In this document: piece after piece, positions 1 through 6,966 of the stretch
How positions within the stretch are numbered: position 1 is the stretch's first letter
How the letters are laid out: each line of letters starts with the position of its first letter
Position numbers and translations under genes: made by a program
Assembly (NCBI GenBank): GCA_029881175.1
Contig: JAOUNC010000064.1
Location: forward strand, 1-9,972
Source of the DNA: Nitrospirota bacterium
Lineage (GTDB): Bacteria; Nitrospirota; Nitrospiria; Nitrospirales; UBA8639
Direction: 5' to 3'
DNA length: 9,972 nucleotides
Notes under the pieces: generated by a model
What the model was told of the DNA's origin: nothing
Databases searched by the model: none
The model's input: the letters and a program-made list of their open reading frames with translations, nothing else

Positions 1-1988
1 CCCTCCTCAGCCTTCTTTGTTGCCATCTCCGTATAGCCGATCAACGGGGTTAAGATATTATTGAAATCGTGCGCAATGCCGCCAGCCAAAATTCCAATGG
101 CTTCGAGTTTCTGAGTTTGGCGGAGATGCTCTTCCCTGTGGCGTAGGGCCTCTTCCGCTTTTCTCTGTTCGGTAATCTCATGAGCATACACATTCGTATA
201 ATTGGCCTTGACTTCAACGGCAAAGGTCACCAAAAAAAATCTGTCCTGATAGGTAATCTCTTCACGGTGAACTCCTCCATGCTCAAATGCATGTTGAATG
301 GCCTGTTCCCATTGAGCTTTGGTGATGTGATTCGTTTCACGTGCCAAGTCTTTAAGCAAGGCTTCGCCGGGTTGATTGTGATACAAGACTTTTCCTTCGC
401 GTGAGATTCGAAGCACCGGTTGGGGATTTTCCTCCGGGAACTTGGCCAGGTTCGCCATGGCTTCTTGCGCCTGTATGCGTTCCATGAATTGACCGAATTG
501 ATTACCCACCGCCTGCATCTGATGCAGGAGTTCGTCATCGACCTCTCGAATTTGATAGCTGAAGAATTCCATGACTCCATAAGTGGAGCCACCAAATTGA
601 ATCGGAAGGGCAAAGGCGGAATGGAGTTGCTCCTTGGCGGCCACATGGGCTCTAGGAAAATTCTCGTCATGAGCAAGATTGGAAATCCAGGCGGGCTGGC
701 CAGATTCCCACACGCGTCCCGGCAGCCCCTGGGTTTTGGAAAATGTGGTGTGTTTGGTGATGGCTACGAACTCAGCAAACTGGTCAGCCGAATCGCTCCA
801 GATTTCATGGCATTGGAGTTCCATCGTTTGTTCGTTCATTCGCCACAATGCCCCGATTTGCCATCCGAGGCTGAGACACACGGCAGAGAGGATTTCCTGA
901 GAGGCTTGGGATATCGTCCTGGCTTCGGCCAACGTTCGCGCGACGGCATATTGTGCGGTCAACCGCCTAGCCATGATTTTCTCTTCTGTCAAATCACGTA
1001 CTAAAGCAATGAAGACACGGCGTCCTGACAACTGGGCCTCCGTGACGGCGAGAGACAATGGAAAGGTGCTGTTGTCGCGACGTTGGGCGGTCACTTCCCG
1101 GCGAGTATCCAAGATATGCTGATTACCCGTCTTCAGGTATTGGGCCATGTATTCTGGATGGAGCGCACTCACGGGTTTTGGCATGAGAATGCTGAGATTT
1201 TTCCCGATGACGTCGGAAGCCATAAACCGAAAGATGCGTTCCGCCGTTGGATTGAATGTTTCAATCGTTCCGGATTCGTCAGCCGTGATAATGCCGTCTG
1301 CGGCATGGGCAATGACGGCGCGCGTGTGAGCTTCACTAGCCTCCAATTGCCGAATGATGGGATGGCTGACTCGAAAAAGGAGAAACCCACCAAGTGAAAT
1401 GATTCCGACACCCACGAGGATCGTGATAATTGCGGCCTGAATAAAAGGCTGGCGTATTTCTTGAAGATCAATTTTTGATACCAGTCCGAGATTGAGCACG
1501 GCAACGGGTTCATAGGCCCCTAAGACTGTGGCTCCTCGGTAGTCCAAGCCGACGATGGTTCCTGATTGCCCTGAGAGGGCAAGCCGCATTGCTTCTGACA
1601 GCTTTCCGGAGAATGGCGTAGGTTGAGGTTGATCGAAGTCCATATGCCGATGGGGTAAAATCCAGACGATGTTCTTTCCCTCATGACGGCCCAAGGTGAT
1701 TTCGCCTGTTTCACCAAATCCCTTATTGAGTTTATGCGCCTCGATGATTTGGCTGAGTGTCGCACCTTGGGCGCCTTCAGAATGGTCCGGCACACTGAAT
1801 TGAGCATCGAACCTGGCGACGGCCTCCATGAGCCTGGCCTGGGTCTGAGTAAATTCTTTCAGTCGAACGCGTTCTTCTTCAAAGGCTGTCTGATACAGGA
1901 GGGTAATGGCTACCACGGCCATGGCCAAGCATGCCAGGGTGAGGATGACGAGCAGCAGGAAAATTCGTTGTCGAATTGTTCGATACAT
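1..1988 (-). CDS. Membrane-bound PAS/GAF sensor histidine kinase (partial, C-terminus beyond left edge)
   Basis: The minus-strand frame stays open for 662 codons from the ATG at 1988-1986 to the window edge and was translated by hand without a stop. Residues about 7-30 form a membrane helix, 31-182 a probable periplasmic sensing region, and 184-207 a second helix. A PAS domain follows (about 221-335, containing [21 protein letters not shown]), then a GAF-like region (about 350-505), a second degenerate PAS (about 520-615), and the dimerisation and phosphoacceptor segment [11 protein letters not shown] with His640. The family autophosphorylates on this His and passes the phosphate to a response-regulator receiver, either fused or separate. 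The ATPase domain and any receiver lie outside the window. An AAGGGA sequence (1993-1998) a few bases upstream is a modest ribosome binding site. No neighbour reveals the signal. The domain reading is firm; the ligand is unknown. Confidence 0.93.
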   Translation of the reverse strand, partial: MYRTIRQRIFLLLVILTLACLAMAVVAITLLYQTAFEEERVRLKEFTQTQARLMEAVARFDAQFSVPDHSEGAQGATLSQIIEAHKLNKGFGETGEITLGRHEGKNIVWILPHRHMDFDQPQPTPFSGKLSEAMRLALSGQSGTIVGLDYRGATVLGAYEPVAVLNLGLVSKIDLQEIRQPFIQAAIITILVGVGIISLGGFLLFRVSHPIIRQLEASEAHTRAVIAHAADGIITADESGTIETFNPTAERIFRFMASDVIGKNLSILMPKPVSALHPEYMAQYLKTGNQHILDTRREVTAQRRDNSTFPLSLAVTEAQLSGRRVFIALVRDLTEEKIMARRLTAQYAVARTLAEARTISQASQEILSAVCLSLGWQIGALWRMNEQTMELQCHEIWSDSADQFAEFVAITKHTTFSKTQGLPGRVWESGQPAWISNLAHDENFPRAHVAAKEQLHSAFALPIQFGGSTYGVMEFFSYQIREVDDELLHQMQAVGNQFGQFMERIQAQEAMANLAKFPEENPQPVLRISREGKVLYHNQPGEALLKDLARETNHITKAQWEQAIQHAFEHGGVHREEITYQDRFFLVTFAVEVKANYTNVYAHEITEQRKAEEALRHREEHLRQTQKLEAIGILAGGIAHDFNNILTPLIGYTEMATKKAEE

Positions 1989-2519
1989 CGCATCCCTTGG
2001 GCGAGGGCTTGAGAAGGCAAGTGAAAAGCAGAAAGCCCCTTTTCGATAAGTGTAGTCTTCTTGAAGGAAAAATTCTACTTATTCATTCAGATGGCTTGAA
2101 TCGTTAACGCGTGAGGAAGAAGGGCGAATCAGGCTCCCGTCCACCGGGCACAGTTCTGGTGTATTACGAGGCAAGCGATGAATGCCCACTCCATTCAAGT
2201 ATTGGGTTTTAAGGTCCTGTGTGGATTCAGTCGGAGGTTTGTCGGGCTTGAGAATTCGTGTAAGGAATATAGGATAGGGTGATGTTGATTAAGCTTGAAT
2301 TCCTTGTCCCATGAGGGCGGTCATTTGATGAATTCCAAGCGATGTTCACTCTTTCCGAAAATAATTTATCTCAAAACATTCTTGGTGTCGGGGATGGCCT
2401 CACGAGTTGTAATGCAGAAATGATGCAGCGGGGGCATTCTATAATGGGAGTGTTGAATAATAATAATTCCCAAGGGCATATAGGCCCACAGGCATGTTGG
2501 ATATCAGAGGCCTCAGGAT
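1989..2519. other. Gene-poor intergenic region upstream of the kinase
   Basis: About 530 bases between the kinase start and the GC-rich block. Open frames here lack a ribosome binding site or a recognisable protein. One minus-strand frame (about 2075-2285) stays open but begins after a stop and has no good start codon. The kinase promoter should lie just upstream of 2000, but I could not find a pair of hexamers I trust. I see no RNA gene or terminator. Confidence 0.5.
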
Positions 2520-2712
2520 GGCGGTTCAAAAAAGTTCGTCCAGCAAGGCCACAGCCATTGTTGCGCGCAGCGCGTACTTCCAGTCCGTGAACACGGGAAA
2601 ATGGCGACCTGCCTGCGCGAAGCCGCTCCCGGCCTTCGTAGCCAAAGCGACGTCGGCGGAGTAGGCCCGGCAGGGAACGCCGCTGGCGGCTTTTTTCAAC
2701 TGCCTCCTTCAT
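2520..2712. repeat. GC-rich block resembling a dispersed Nitrospira-type repeat
   Basis: The base composition shifts sharply to GC-rich here and returns to average near 2700. On the minus strand two frames are open at once: one would read KSRQRRSLPGLLRRRRFGYE and the other LKKAASGVPCRAYSADVALA, ending at a TGA beside an AAAAAAG tract. Dual open frames in a short GC-rich block next to a gene desert are typical of non-coding dispersed repeats that gene finders call as small Arg-rich proteins. It contains small palindromes (CGCGCAGCGCG near 2568 and GCCGCTGGCGGC followed by six T near 2690). The resemblance to Nitrospira repeats is from memory and was not searched. The edges are approximate. Confidence 0.5.
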
Positions 2713-2757
2713 CTAATGGGCATCTCTTAAAACCCCTGACACGCGGGGTGTCGACAT
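2713..2757 (-). CDS. Possible 14-residue peptide MSTPRVSGVLRDAH with a strong ribosome binding site
   Basis: A perfect AAGGAGG (2765-2771) lies 7 bases ahead of an ATG at 2757 on the minus strand, giving a 15-codon frame that stops at 2713. The frame runs through the left arm of the 22-bp inverted repeat. The right arm, read on the opposite strand, encodes the same VSGVLRD string. No protein family is recognised. It could be a leader peptide, the start of a lost gene carried by a repeat, or chance. Confidence is low because of its size. Confidence 0.25.
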   Translation of the reverse strand: MSTPRVSGVLRDAH

Positions 2758-2826
2758 AAGCAATCCTCCTTGGAAAAGAAGTATCGCAAGTATGCTTCCG
2801 GGTGTCAGGGGTTTTAAGAGATGTCC
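2718..2826. repeat. Long inverted repeat: two 22-bp perfect arms around 59 nt (MITE-like or structured element)
   Basis: The left arm 2721-2742 is the exact reverse complement of the right arm 2802-2823. Extending outward adds one mismatch and two further matching pairs (2718-2719 with 2825-2826), giving 24 of 25. The arms contain ACCCCTGACAC and its complement. A second, competing pairing GACAC(2738-2742)/GTGTC(2748-2752) lies inside. The 59-nt interior holds a strong AAGGAGG-ATG on the minus strand. There is no T-run, so this is not an ordinary terminator. No clear target-site duplication is visible, so the transposon-end reading is unproven. The symmetry itself is certain. Confidence 0.85.
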
Positions 2827-2864
2827 TAAAGATAAAAGGGAAGAGAGCGAGGGGTTTGTCCAAG

Positions 2865-2883
2865 ACCTTACCGACGGTAAGGT
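2865..2883. promoter_or_regulatory. 19-bp perfect odd palindrome (operator-like)
   Basis: ACCTTACCG-A-CGGTAAGGT: two 9-base arms about a single central base. Symmetry with no loop room favours a dimeric protein site over an RNA hairpin, though an 8-bp stem with a 3-nt loop is possible. It lies in non-coding DNA between the inverted repeat and the lipoprotein gene that ends at 3046. No regulator is encoded nearby in the window. Confidence 0.45.
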
Positions 2884-3045
2884 GTGAAATTGGTGGGAAC
2901 CGATTTCAATGTCTGAAGGAAACTGGAGCTGGTAGCCAGTTGCCGTTTCAACAAGTGTTGATTGGCTGCGTTAGGGTAGAGGGCGTCTTCCAAGTGAATG
3001 GGTAAGGATGTTGATGTATAGGAGTGCCTGGAGGATGGAGAAGCT

Positions 3046-3360
3046 TCAGGGCTTTTCAGCTAAAAACCAGCCTTTGCTGTGTAGACATTGAGCCAACGCA
3101 TCATCAGTGATTCCCCTGCTGAGTGGGTTGAGAGAGGTTTCGGAATACTGAACTTTATTGATCAGGATTTCCCGACATGAGCGCAAATCCTGTTCGAATG
3201 CGCCCTCACCTGCATCGGGTTTTGCCCAATACAAATCCGGGCCGCAGGCAAAAAGAAATAAAAAAAAGAGGCTGATACCTATCCAGGTTCCATAGCCAAA
3301 TGAAGGAATCCTGGGCCACGCGGGTAAATCCTGGGAATGAGGTGTCTGCCATTTTCTCAT
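3046..3360 (-). CDS. Small predicted lipoprotein, 104 residues, unknown function
   Basis: The frame begins with a 24-residue polar stretch, then a hydrophobic helix (about 25-38) ending LFLFACG with Cys39 as a plausible lipid-attachment site. The mature part begins GPDLYWAKPDAGEGAFEQD, with Cys62 and Cys92 later and a C-terminal QCLHSKGWFL. A W-x-K-P opening followed by a spaced Cys pair and a KGW ending is a pattern I recognise from small secreted hypothetical proteins in many Gram-negative bacteria, with no assigned function. No good Shine-Dalgarno precedes the ATG, and no alternative start shortens the long N-terminus. It lies 162 bp downstream of the operon that ends at 3523 and may share its transcript or have its own promoter. 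It could instead be a single-helix inner-membrane protein. Confidence 0.7.
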   Translation of the reverse strand: MRKWQTPHSQDLPAWPRIPSFGYGTWIGISLFFLFLFACGPDLYWAKPDAGEGAFEQDLRSCREILINKVQYSETSLNPLSRGITDDALAQCLHSKGWFLAEKP

Positions 3361-3438
3361 GAAAGTTTTGCTGTCTTATTCGATTGAATGAGAAGGTTCT
3401 TGTAGCTGTTCACTATGAGGTCTAGTCGTTTTTTCAAG

Positions 3439-3451
3439 ACAACCTGGTTGT
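3439..3451. repeat. 13-bp palindrome in the 3361-3522 gap
   Basis: ACAACC-T-GGTTGT, six-base arms about one base, between the lipoprotein start and the end of the four-helix membrane gene. There is no T-run on the minus-strand 3' side, so it is a poor intrinsic terminator for that operon. It could be an operator for the lipoprotein gene or chance. Confidence 0.25.
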
Positions 3452-3522
3452 TGAAGCGAGCGGCGTCTAGACATGGGGCTGGGGAAAGAGTGCTCTTCTT
3501 CTACTTGGGCCATGGATATAAG

Positions 3523-4035
3523 TTAATCGTCGGACTCCGGCATCATGAAGGCAGCCTTTTGCCACCACATCTCATACATGGGTACGACGAACATGATGAG
3601 GAATCCGATGGCCATCAGAACATCACCGGTCAGCATGGTGAGAACAAATACGGGTGAGACATAGGTAATCAGCCAGGGAGAAATCAAATCGAGCGTGACG
3701 CCTAAAAACGAAATCCATGTTGTGAGGACTTTTAGGAAGGGGCTGATCATCGTCAAATAGAGGACATGTACCAGAATCATAAATACAACCGGCATGGTAA
3801 ACAGATGAAAATGTGTGGTTTCGGATAAATGCCCAAATGACATGGGCTCCCCGAAGTTGGCGTCTGAGCCTCGATAATGGGCCGCAAGGCCTTTGGGTGT
3901 GAGTTGTGTCATATCATGGGCCCACACAAAGGTGAACACAAAGCCGGCGAGCATTAAGAGAAGAAACCACGTGTAGACTAAGCGAATATGTCGGTCAGTA
4001 TCACGGAGCCGAAATCGGGCATTAAAGTTTCGCAT
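3523..4035 (-). CDS. Four-helix His-rich inner-membrane protein, possible electron carrier to the FMN_bind protein
   Basis: 170 residues with helices at about 20-40, 77-97, 104-126 and 128-155. The loop after helix 1 has LTPKGLAAHY (His53), and the next segment has FGHLSETTHFHLF (His69, His75, His77) leading into helix 2, which carries His90. His40 lies at the end of helix 1. Histidines at helix ends and inside a helix suggest heme b or metal ligands, but I cannot assign the ligand pairs or name a family. It starts 17 bp after the FMN_bind stop, so it is the last gene of that operon. Exported flavinylated proteins are often encoded beside an integral membrane partner that supplies electrons, and that is the inferred role. 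It has no CxxCH motif, so it is not a c-type cytochrome. Confidence 0.85.
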   Translation of the reverse strand: MRNFNARFRLRDTDRHIRLVYTWFLLLMLAGFVFTFVWAHDMTQLTPKGLAAHYRGSDANFGEPMSFGHLSETTHFHLFTMPVVFMILVHVLYLTMISPFLKVLTTWISFLGVTLDLISPWLITYVSPVFVLTMLTGDVLMAIGFLIMFVVPMYEMWWQKAAFMMPESDD

Positions 4036-4052
4036 CCCGTTTCGGTCAGAGG

Positions 4053-4742
4053 CTAGAATCCTAACAGGGATTCCAGGAATCCTTTGTCGGTTCGGCTAGC
4101 AGTATTGATGGTGGCGCCCTTCCTCATGGGGTTCAAATAAAACTCATCGGCAAGGACCAGGACTCGTTTGACGCCGGCGCTCATGGAGCGAACGGACATG
4201 GTCGCGCCGGAGATGTTGATAATGTCTCGATTGATGCGAATGGGGTCGGATACTGTCTTCCCCTGATACTGGTAATTAAATCGTTTTTTGCGCACTTCAC
4301 TGCCACGAGATTCCCGAAATACTAAAACTTCTATGCTGACGACTTCCCCTTGGGGATCAACTCCGACCATATAAGTCATGGGTTTGTGCTTGCCGATCGT
4401 ATTTTGAATGAACGCCCATCCATCCACCTGGCCTTTGGTTTCTCCCACAAAGCATTCAAACGTGGTTTCAGGGAAGTGCCATCCGATACGTTCTTCAATG
4501 AGTCGCTTTTGATCCGGTGAAAGCGTAAGAACTTCAGATTTAATCTGGTCGGATTTGGGAAACATCGAGCGAGCCGCTTCCTCGGGCGTCATGTAAACTT
4601 CTTCTTGCCCCAATTCTTGTTTGGTCAAAAAACGTTTCAATTCTTCGTCCCACACTTGATCGTCCTGCGCGATTGCAGGGAGCGCACCAAACGCGAAGGG
4701 AGTCACCAAAAGAAATGAAAGAATTAGGATTCGATGAAACAT
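4053..4742 (-). CDS. Exported FMN_bind-domain flavoprotein with covalent flavinylation motif
   Basis: 229 residues. Residues 1-25 are a signal peptide with likely cleavage after AIA or AIAQ, leaving DDQVWDEE. An N-terminal helical part (about 45-95, PEEAARSMFPKSDQI) precedes the FMN_bind domain (about 98-198), where VGVDPQGEVVSIEVLVFRES is followed by INISGATMS. In NqrC, RnfG and relatives, the Thr of the S-G-A-T motif is joined to FMN by a phosphoester bond made by ApbE; here that is Thr181. The protein should act in the periplasm as a one- or two-electron carrier. Its start overlaps the upstream lipoprotein gene by 19 nt (translational coupling), and the four-helix protein follows 17 bp later. 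An ApbE gene lies at 8656-9696. It lacks NqrC or RnfG neighbours, so it belongs to a stand-alone extracytoplasmic flavin system. The redox partner is unknown. Confidence 0.93.
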   Translation of the reverse strand: MFHRILILSFLLVTPFAFGALPAIAQDDQVWDEELKRFLTKQELGQEEVYMTPEEAARSMFPKSDQIKSEVLTLSPDQKRLIEERIGWHFPETTFECFVGETKGQVDGWAFIQNTIGKHKPMTYMVGVDPQGEVVSIEVLVFRESRGSEVRKKRFNYQYQGKTVSDPIRINRDIINISGATMSVRSMSAGVKRVLVLADEFYLNPMRKGATINTASRTDKGFLESLLGF

Positions 4743-5215
4743 CCTTCAACCTCGAGTTTCTTGGTTAAATTGCTCAAAATATGACCCACTTCCTTTTGAG
4801 AGGGCTGGACCGGGTACCAATCGTAAATTCTCGACCCGCCGCGGAATCCCCAATGTTGCCGTCGTTCGGCCAATTGAAGTCGGATGACGTTGGATTCCAG
4901 GGGCTTCAAGGTCAGCGTGAGTTGGGAACGTTCCTTATCTCCCATGCCTTCTCGTTGAAGCAGACCATACCCGGCGCCTTGGACATATTCCACCCGCCAA
5001 CCAGTTTCGATCACCCCGTTGGGCTTGTCTTTCAAAGTCACCGGATAGGCTTTGAGCGTTTCCAAGGAGGAATTCCATACGGAATCCATAGGACAGGCCA
5101 GGTACCGTTCCACCATCAAATCGGAGCCGGAAAGTGACCCACAGCCCCAAAAGAGGGAAGTGGCCGTAAAAAGTGAAATTCCACGAAGCAGAGAAGCAGG
5201 AGATAGAGGCAACAT
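4724..5215 (-). CDS. Predicted outer- or inner-membrane lipoprotein, 163 residues, first gene of the FMN_bind operon
   Basis: A signal peptide (about 1-24) ends in LFWGC, placing a lipidated Cys25. The mature domain opens with VERYLACPMDSVWNSSLETL and continues AYPVTLKDKPNGVIETGW. This order (a helix that measures variation, then a strand pair ending GVIETGW) resembles BamC/NlpB-like or similar alpha-beta lipoprotein domains, but I cannot name a family. The final 19 nt overlap the FMN_bind start, so the two are surely co-transcribed. The ATG at 5213-5215 has no Shine-Dalgarno, and the next Met is inside the mature part, so this start is the only sensible one. It may anchor or scaffold the flavoprotein, which is inference from the overlap only. 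Confidence 0.82.
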   Translation of the reverse strand: MLPLSPASLLRGISLFTATSLFWGCGSLSGSDLMVERYLACPMDSVWNSSLETLKAYPVTLKDKPNGVIETGWRVEYVQGAGYGLLQREGMGDKERSQLTLTLKPLESNVIRLQLAERRQHWGFRGGSRIYDWYPVQPSQKEVGHILSNLTKKLEVEGCFIES

Positions 5216-5242
5216 AAAAAAGGGGATGAAAGGTGGAGATTG

Positions 5243-5271
5243 ATAATTTAAAAAACGAGAATGATTTTCAA
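5243..5271 (-). promoter_or_regulatory. Predicted promoter of the lipoprotein-FMN_bind-membrane protein operon
   Basis: On the minus strand TTGAAA (5266-5271) and AATTAT (5243-5248) are separated by 17 bases, 28 bases upstream of the start at 5215. Each hexamer has one or two mismatches to consensus. The -35 lies inside a Fur-like box, which suits repression. The match is by eye. Confidence 0.45.
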
Positions 5272-5298
5272 TTTATTTGAATTTGATTCTCATTATGA
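5256..5298. promoter_or_regulatory. Pair of Fur-like boxes forming a dyad at the FMN_bind operon promoter
   Basis: Box 1, CGAGAATGATTTTCA (5256-5270), and box 2, TGATTCTCATTATGA (5284-5298), each match 11 of 14 scored positions of the 7-1-7 Fur consensus TGATAATnATTATCA. Together they lie in an imperfect 35-bp dyad (5257-5291: GAGAATGATTTTCAA and the inverse of GAGAATCAAATTCAA, 12 of 15) around a 5-nt centre. The pair overlaps the predicted -35. AT-rich intergenic DNA yields chance matches, so confidence is moderate. Confidence 0.5.
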
Positions 5299-5405
5299 AT
5301 AATAGAAGCCCGATTGTATCATTGGAATTTGAGGCCGGTCAACAGGGGTGTTCGTGTTGATTTTTATTGATATTTTTAAATTATTCACGTTTTTTCTAAG
5401 TTGAG

Positions 5406-5444
5406 AGAGAAGGGGGAAAGTTTTAGATTTTTTCCCCCTTCTCT
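5406..5444 (-). terminator. Strong hairpin just after the porin gene (terminator or mRNA-stabilising stem)
   Basis: Perfect 14-bp stem: AGAGAAGGGGGAAA (5406-5419) pairs with TTTCCCCCTTCTCT (5431-5444) across an 11-nt loop, 11 bp beyond the porin stop. The minus-strand 3' flank is CTCAACTTAG rather than a long T-run, so termination may be incomplete and the stem may protect the message end instead. Confidence 0.65.
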
Positions 5445-5455
5445 TGCGAGTGGTA

Positions 5456-6886
5456 TTAGAAATAAGTCGCCCAAGACGCGACAAATGCCGTGTCGTGAAT
5501 ACGTTGGCCCCCGCTTTGCCCCATCGGCGTATATTGGAAGTCTGTTTTGAAAACCGTATCTTCCGTTGGCCGGAAGTTGAGCCCAAGGGTGAGGCGTTCC
5601 CATTCTCCCAGTTTCCCGGCTTCCGTGTTGTCATTTAAATCCTGTCCAAGGTTCATTTGTTCCCATCGCGCCACGGCCGTGAAGGTAGAGACTTCTTGTT
5701 TAAAGAAGGATGGGGCTATATTACTGAGCCATTCCGGAAGGAAGTGGTAATTCAATTGGACATAATAGCCCTGCATGCGTCGTGGCTGGCCATTGGGTGT
5801 TCCAGTTTTGCTTAAATTGTTGTCTCGAATATAGGCCCAGGCGCTTTCCCCGATGAGTTCGAATGGGCCGCGTTGTAAGGTCCAGTCCAGGGCCCAAATG
5901 GCCAAGGGGCGTTTACTTTTGGGGTCATAGGAACCAAAGAATCCTGATCCACCGATTTCAATACCCAGCAATGGGCTAAATGCCAGACGGCCAACCACGG
6001 CTTTTCCGTTATTATTGTCAAAGCCGGTGTTATCTGATCGTGCATCCCGGATGCCCTTTGTCACGGTAATGTTAGAGTCGGTCAAATTATTTGAGTTGCC
6101 CCCGAAGGCATTGGTGAACCCACTGATAAAGTAGACTTCGTAGTCCAATTTCGAGAGGGCTGAGGGATAGAATGTACCGTAGGCTCCGATACCCGGTTGG
6201 TGGAGCGTTGAAGGAATAATCCTTTGGGCGACGAGAGGACGTTCGGTCAGATCGCGAAGGGGGGCATCATGGAGCAGGTTGAATTTGCCTAAGGGCAAGA
6301 GCAGGATGCCCGCTCGCAGGTTAACCGGCTCCTGAATGAGGTAATCGATGCTGGCAAATTCCACTTTAATGTCATTAGTTCCATGCTCGAATTCAATTTC
6401 GGCGGCAAACTTCACGCGATCACTGATATCCCCATAAATAAAAGGTACCAAGCGATGTTGATCGAAATAGCTGTTTCCTTGATTGGCGCGATTGAAGTAT
6501 TCAATATCCATATATCCCCCCACGATGGCCTTGGGGCTGGACACGAAGGGGCGGGCATAGATCAATTGTCCGGACCCTTGCATGGTTGAGCCATACTTTT
6601 TCCCATCCCGAGGCTTGGAGAGCTCTTGAAGGTCTTTCCCTCCGCGAATGTTCAGGGGTTGCGGGGGAGCGCCTGTTGCGTTCGAAACGCCGGGGACTTT
6701 TCCCTCCTTGATTAAATCTTGAATTCTCTGGTCGACAATCTTTTCAATGTCTTCAGACGAAAGAGCCTGAATGGCAGTAGGTGAGTCGAAGAGACTCTCA
6801 TCTCGTGCCTCTGCGGATTCCTGGAGCCCGATTTGGCCTAAGGCCATGGTGAAAGTGACAAAAGCCCCGATAGCATACCGTTTCAT
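5456..6886 (-). CDS. Outer-membrane beta-barrel porin, 476 residues (Porin_O_P-like)
   Basis: The frame opens 25 codons further upstream, but the ATG at 6884-6886 is chosen because AAGGAGG (6896-6902) lies 9 bases ahead and a signal peptide starts there (MKRYAIGAFVTFTMALGQIG, cleavage after AEA27). A short coiled-coil-like segment follows (about 40-65, SSEDIEKIVDQRIQDLIKEG), as in several porins. From about residue 120 come alternating amphipathic strands with aromatic ends, including GGYMDIEYFNRA, DQHRLVPFIYGDISDRVKFA and RAGILLLPLGKFNLLHDAPL. The last residues ATYF end in Phe, the usual barrel-assembly signal. This resembles phosphate-selective-porin-like proteins; the family name does not fix the solute. 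The zinc-ribbon gene lies 80 bp upstream on the same strand. The Fur-like box ahead of that gene suggests control by iron. Confidence 0.9.
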   Translation of the reverse strand: MKRYAIGAFVTFTMALGQIGLQESAEARDESLFDSPTAIQALSSEDIEKIVDQRIQDLIKEGKVPGVSNATGAPPQPLNIRGGKDLQELSKPRDGKKYGSTMQGSGQLIYARPFVSSPKAIVGGYMDIEYFNRANQGNSYFDQHRLVPFIYGDISDRVKFAAEIEFEHGTNDIKVEFASIDYLIQEPVNLRAGILLLPLGKFNLLHDAPLRDLTERPLVAQRIIPSTLHQPGIGAYGTFYPSALSKLDYEVYFISGFTNAFGGNSNNLTDSNITVTKGIRDARSDNTGFDNNNGKAVVGRLAFSPLLGIEIGGSGFFGSYDPKSKRPLAIWALDWTLQRGPFELIGESAWAYIRDNNLSKTGTPNGQPRRMQGYYVQLNYHFLPEWLSNIAPSFFKQEVSTFTAVARWEQMNLGQDLNDNTEAGKLGEWERLTLGLNFRPTEDTVFKTDFQYTPMGQSGGQRIHDTAFVASWATYF

Positions 6887-6895
6887 CAATGAAAA

Positions 6896-6902
6896 CCTCC
6901 TT
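6896..6902 (-). promoter_or_regulatory. Ribosome binding site deciding the porin start
   Basis: A full AAGGAGG on the minus strand, 9 bases before the ATG at 6886. It rules out the longer frame that begins at 6961, whose N-terminus would bury the signal peptide. Confidence 0.85.
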
Positions 6903-6916
6903 GAGATAATTCGTTG

Positions 6917-6966
6917 GGACGCGAGGTCCTCAGGGTTATGAAGGGACGCGGAGGTCCTCAAGGGTT
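6917..6966. repeat. Imperfect direct repeat with GAGGTCCTC palindromes in the porin leader
   Basis: GGACGCGAGGTCCTCAGGGTT (6917-6937, written here in part) recurs at 6944-6966 with two single-base insertions, a 27-base period. Each copy contains GAGG-T-CCTC, a 9-bp odd palindrome. The pair lies between the zinc-ribbon stop (6967) and the porin ribosome site, where a repressor site or an RNA switch on porin translation would sit. It may be only a small duplication. Confidence 0.5.

Noticed and set aside
180..1004. Plus-strand frames at 180-404 and 420-1004
   Set aside because: They lie antisense to the kinase, whose minus-strand frame gives clear PAS, GAF and phosphoacceptor motifs. These are shadows.
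2342..2590. 82-residue plus-strand frame
   Set aside because: No ribosome site, low-complexity NNNN segment, and the 3' third runs into the GC-rich repeat block. No protein family is recognised.
2690..2702. Intrinsic terminator (GCCGCTGGCGGC then six T)
   Set aside because: The stem is only four or five base pairs, no gene ends upstream on that strand, and it lies inside the repeat-like block.
2371..2712. 113-residue minus-strand frame rich in Arg
   Set aside because: It translates the GC-rich block in one of two open frames and continues into unrelated flank. The pattern fits a repeat rather than a gene.
2802..3005. 67-residue plus-strand frame from a GTG inside the inverted-repeat arm
   Set aside because: No ribosome site, starts within a repeat arm, spans the 19-bp palindrome, and shows no motif.
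6887..6961. Longer porin start at 6961
   Set aside because: It would place 25 residues ahead of the signal peptide, while AAGGAGG directly precedes the ATG at 6886.
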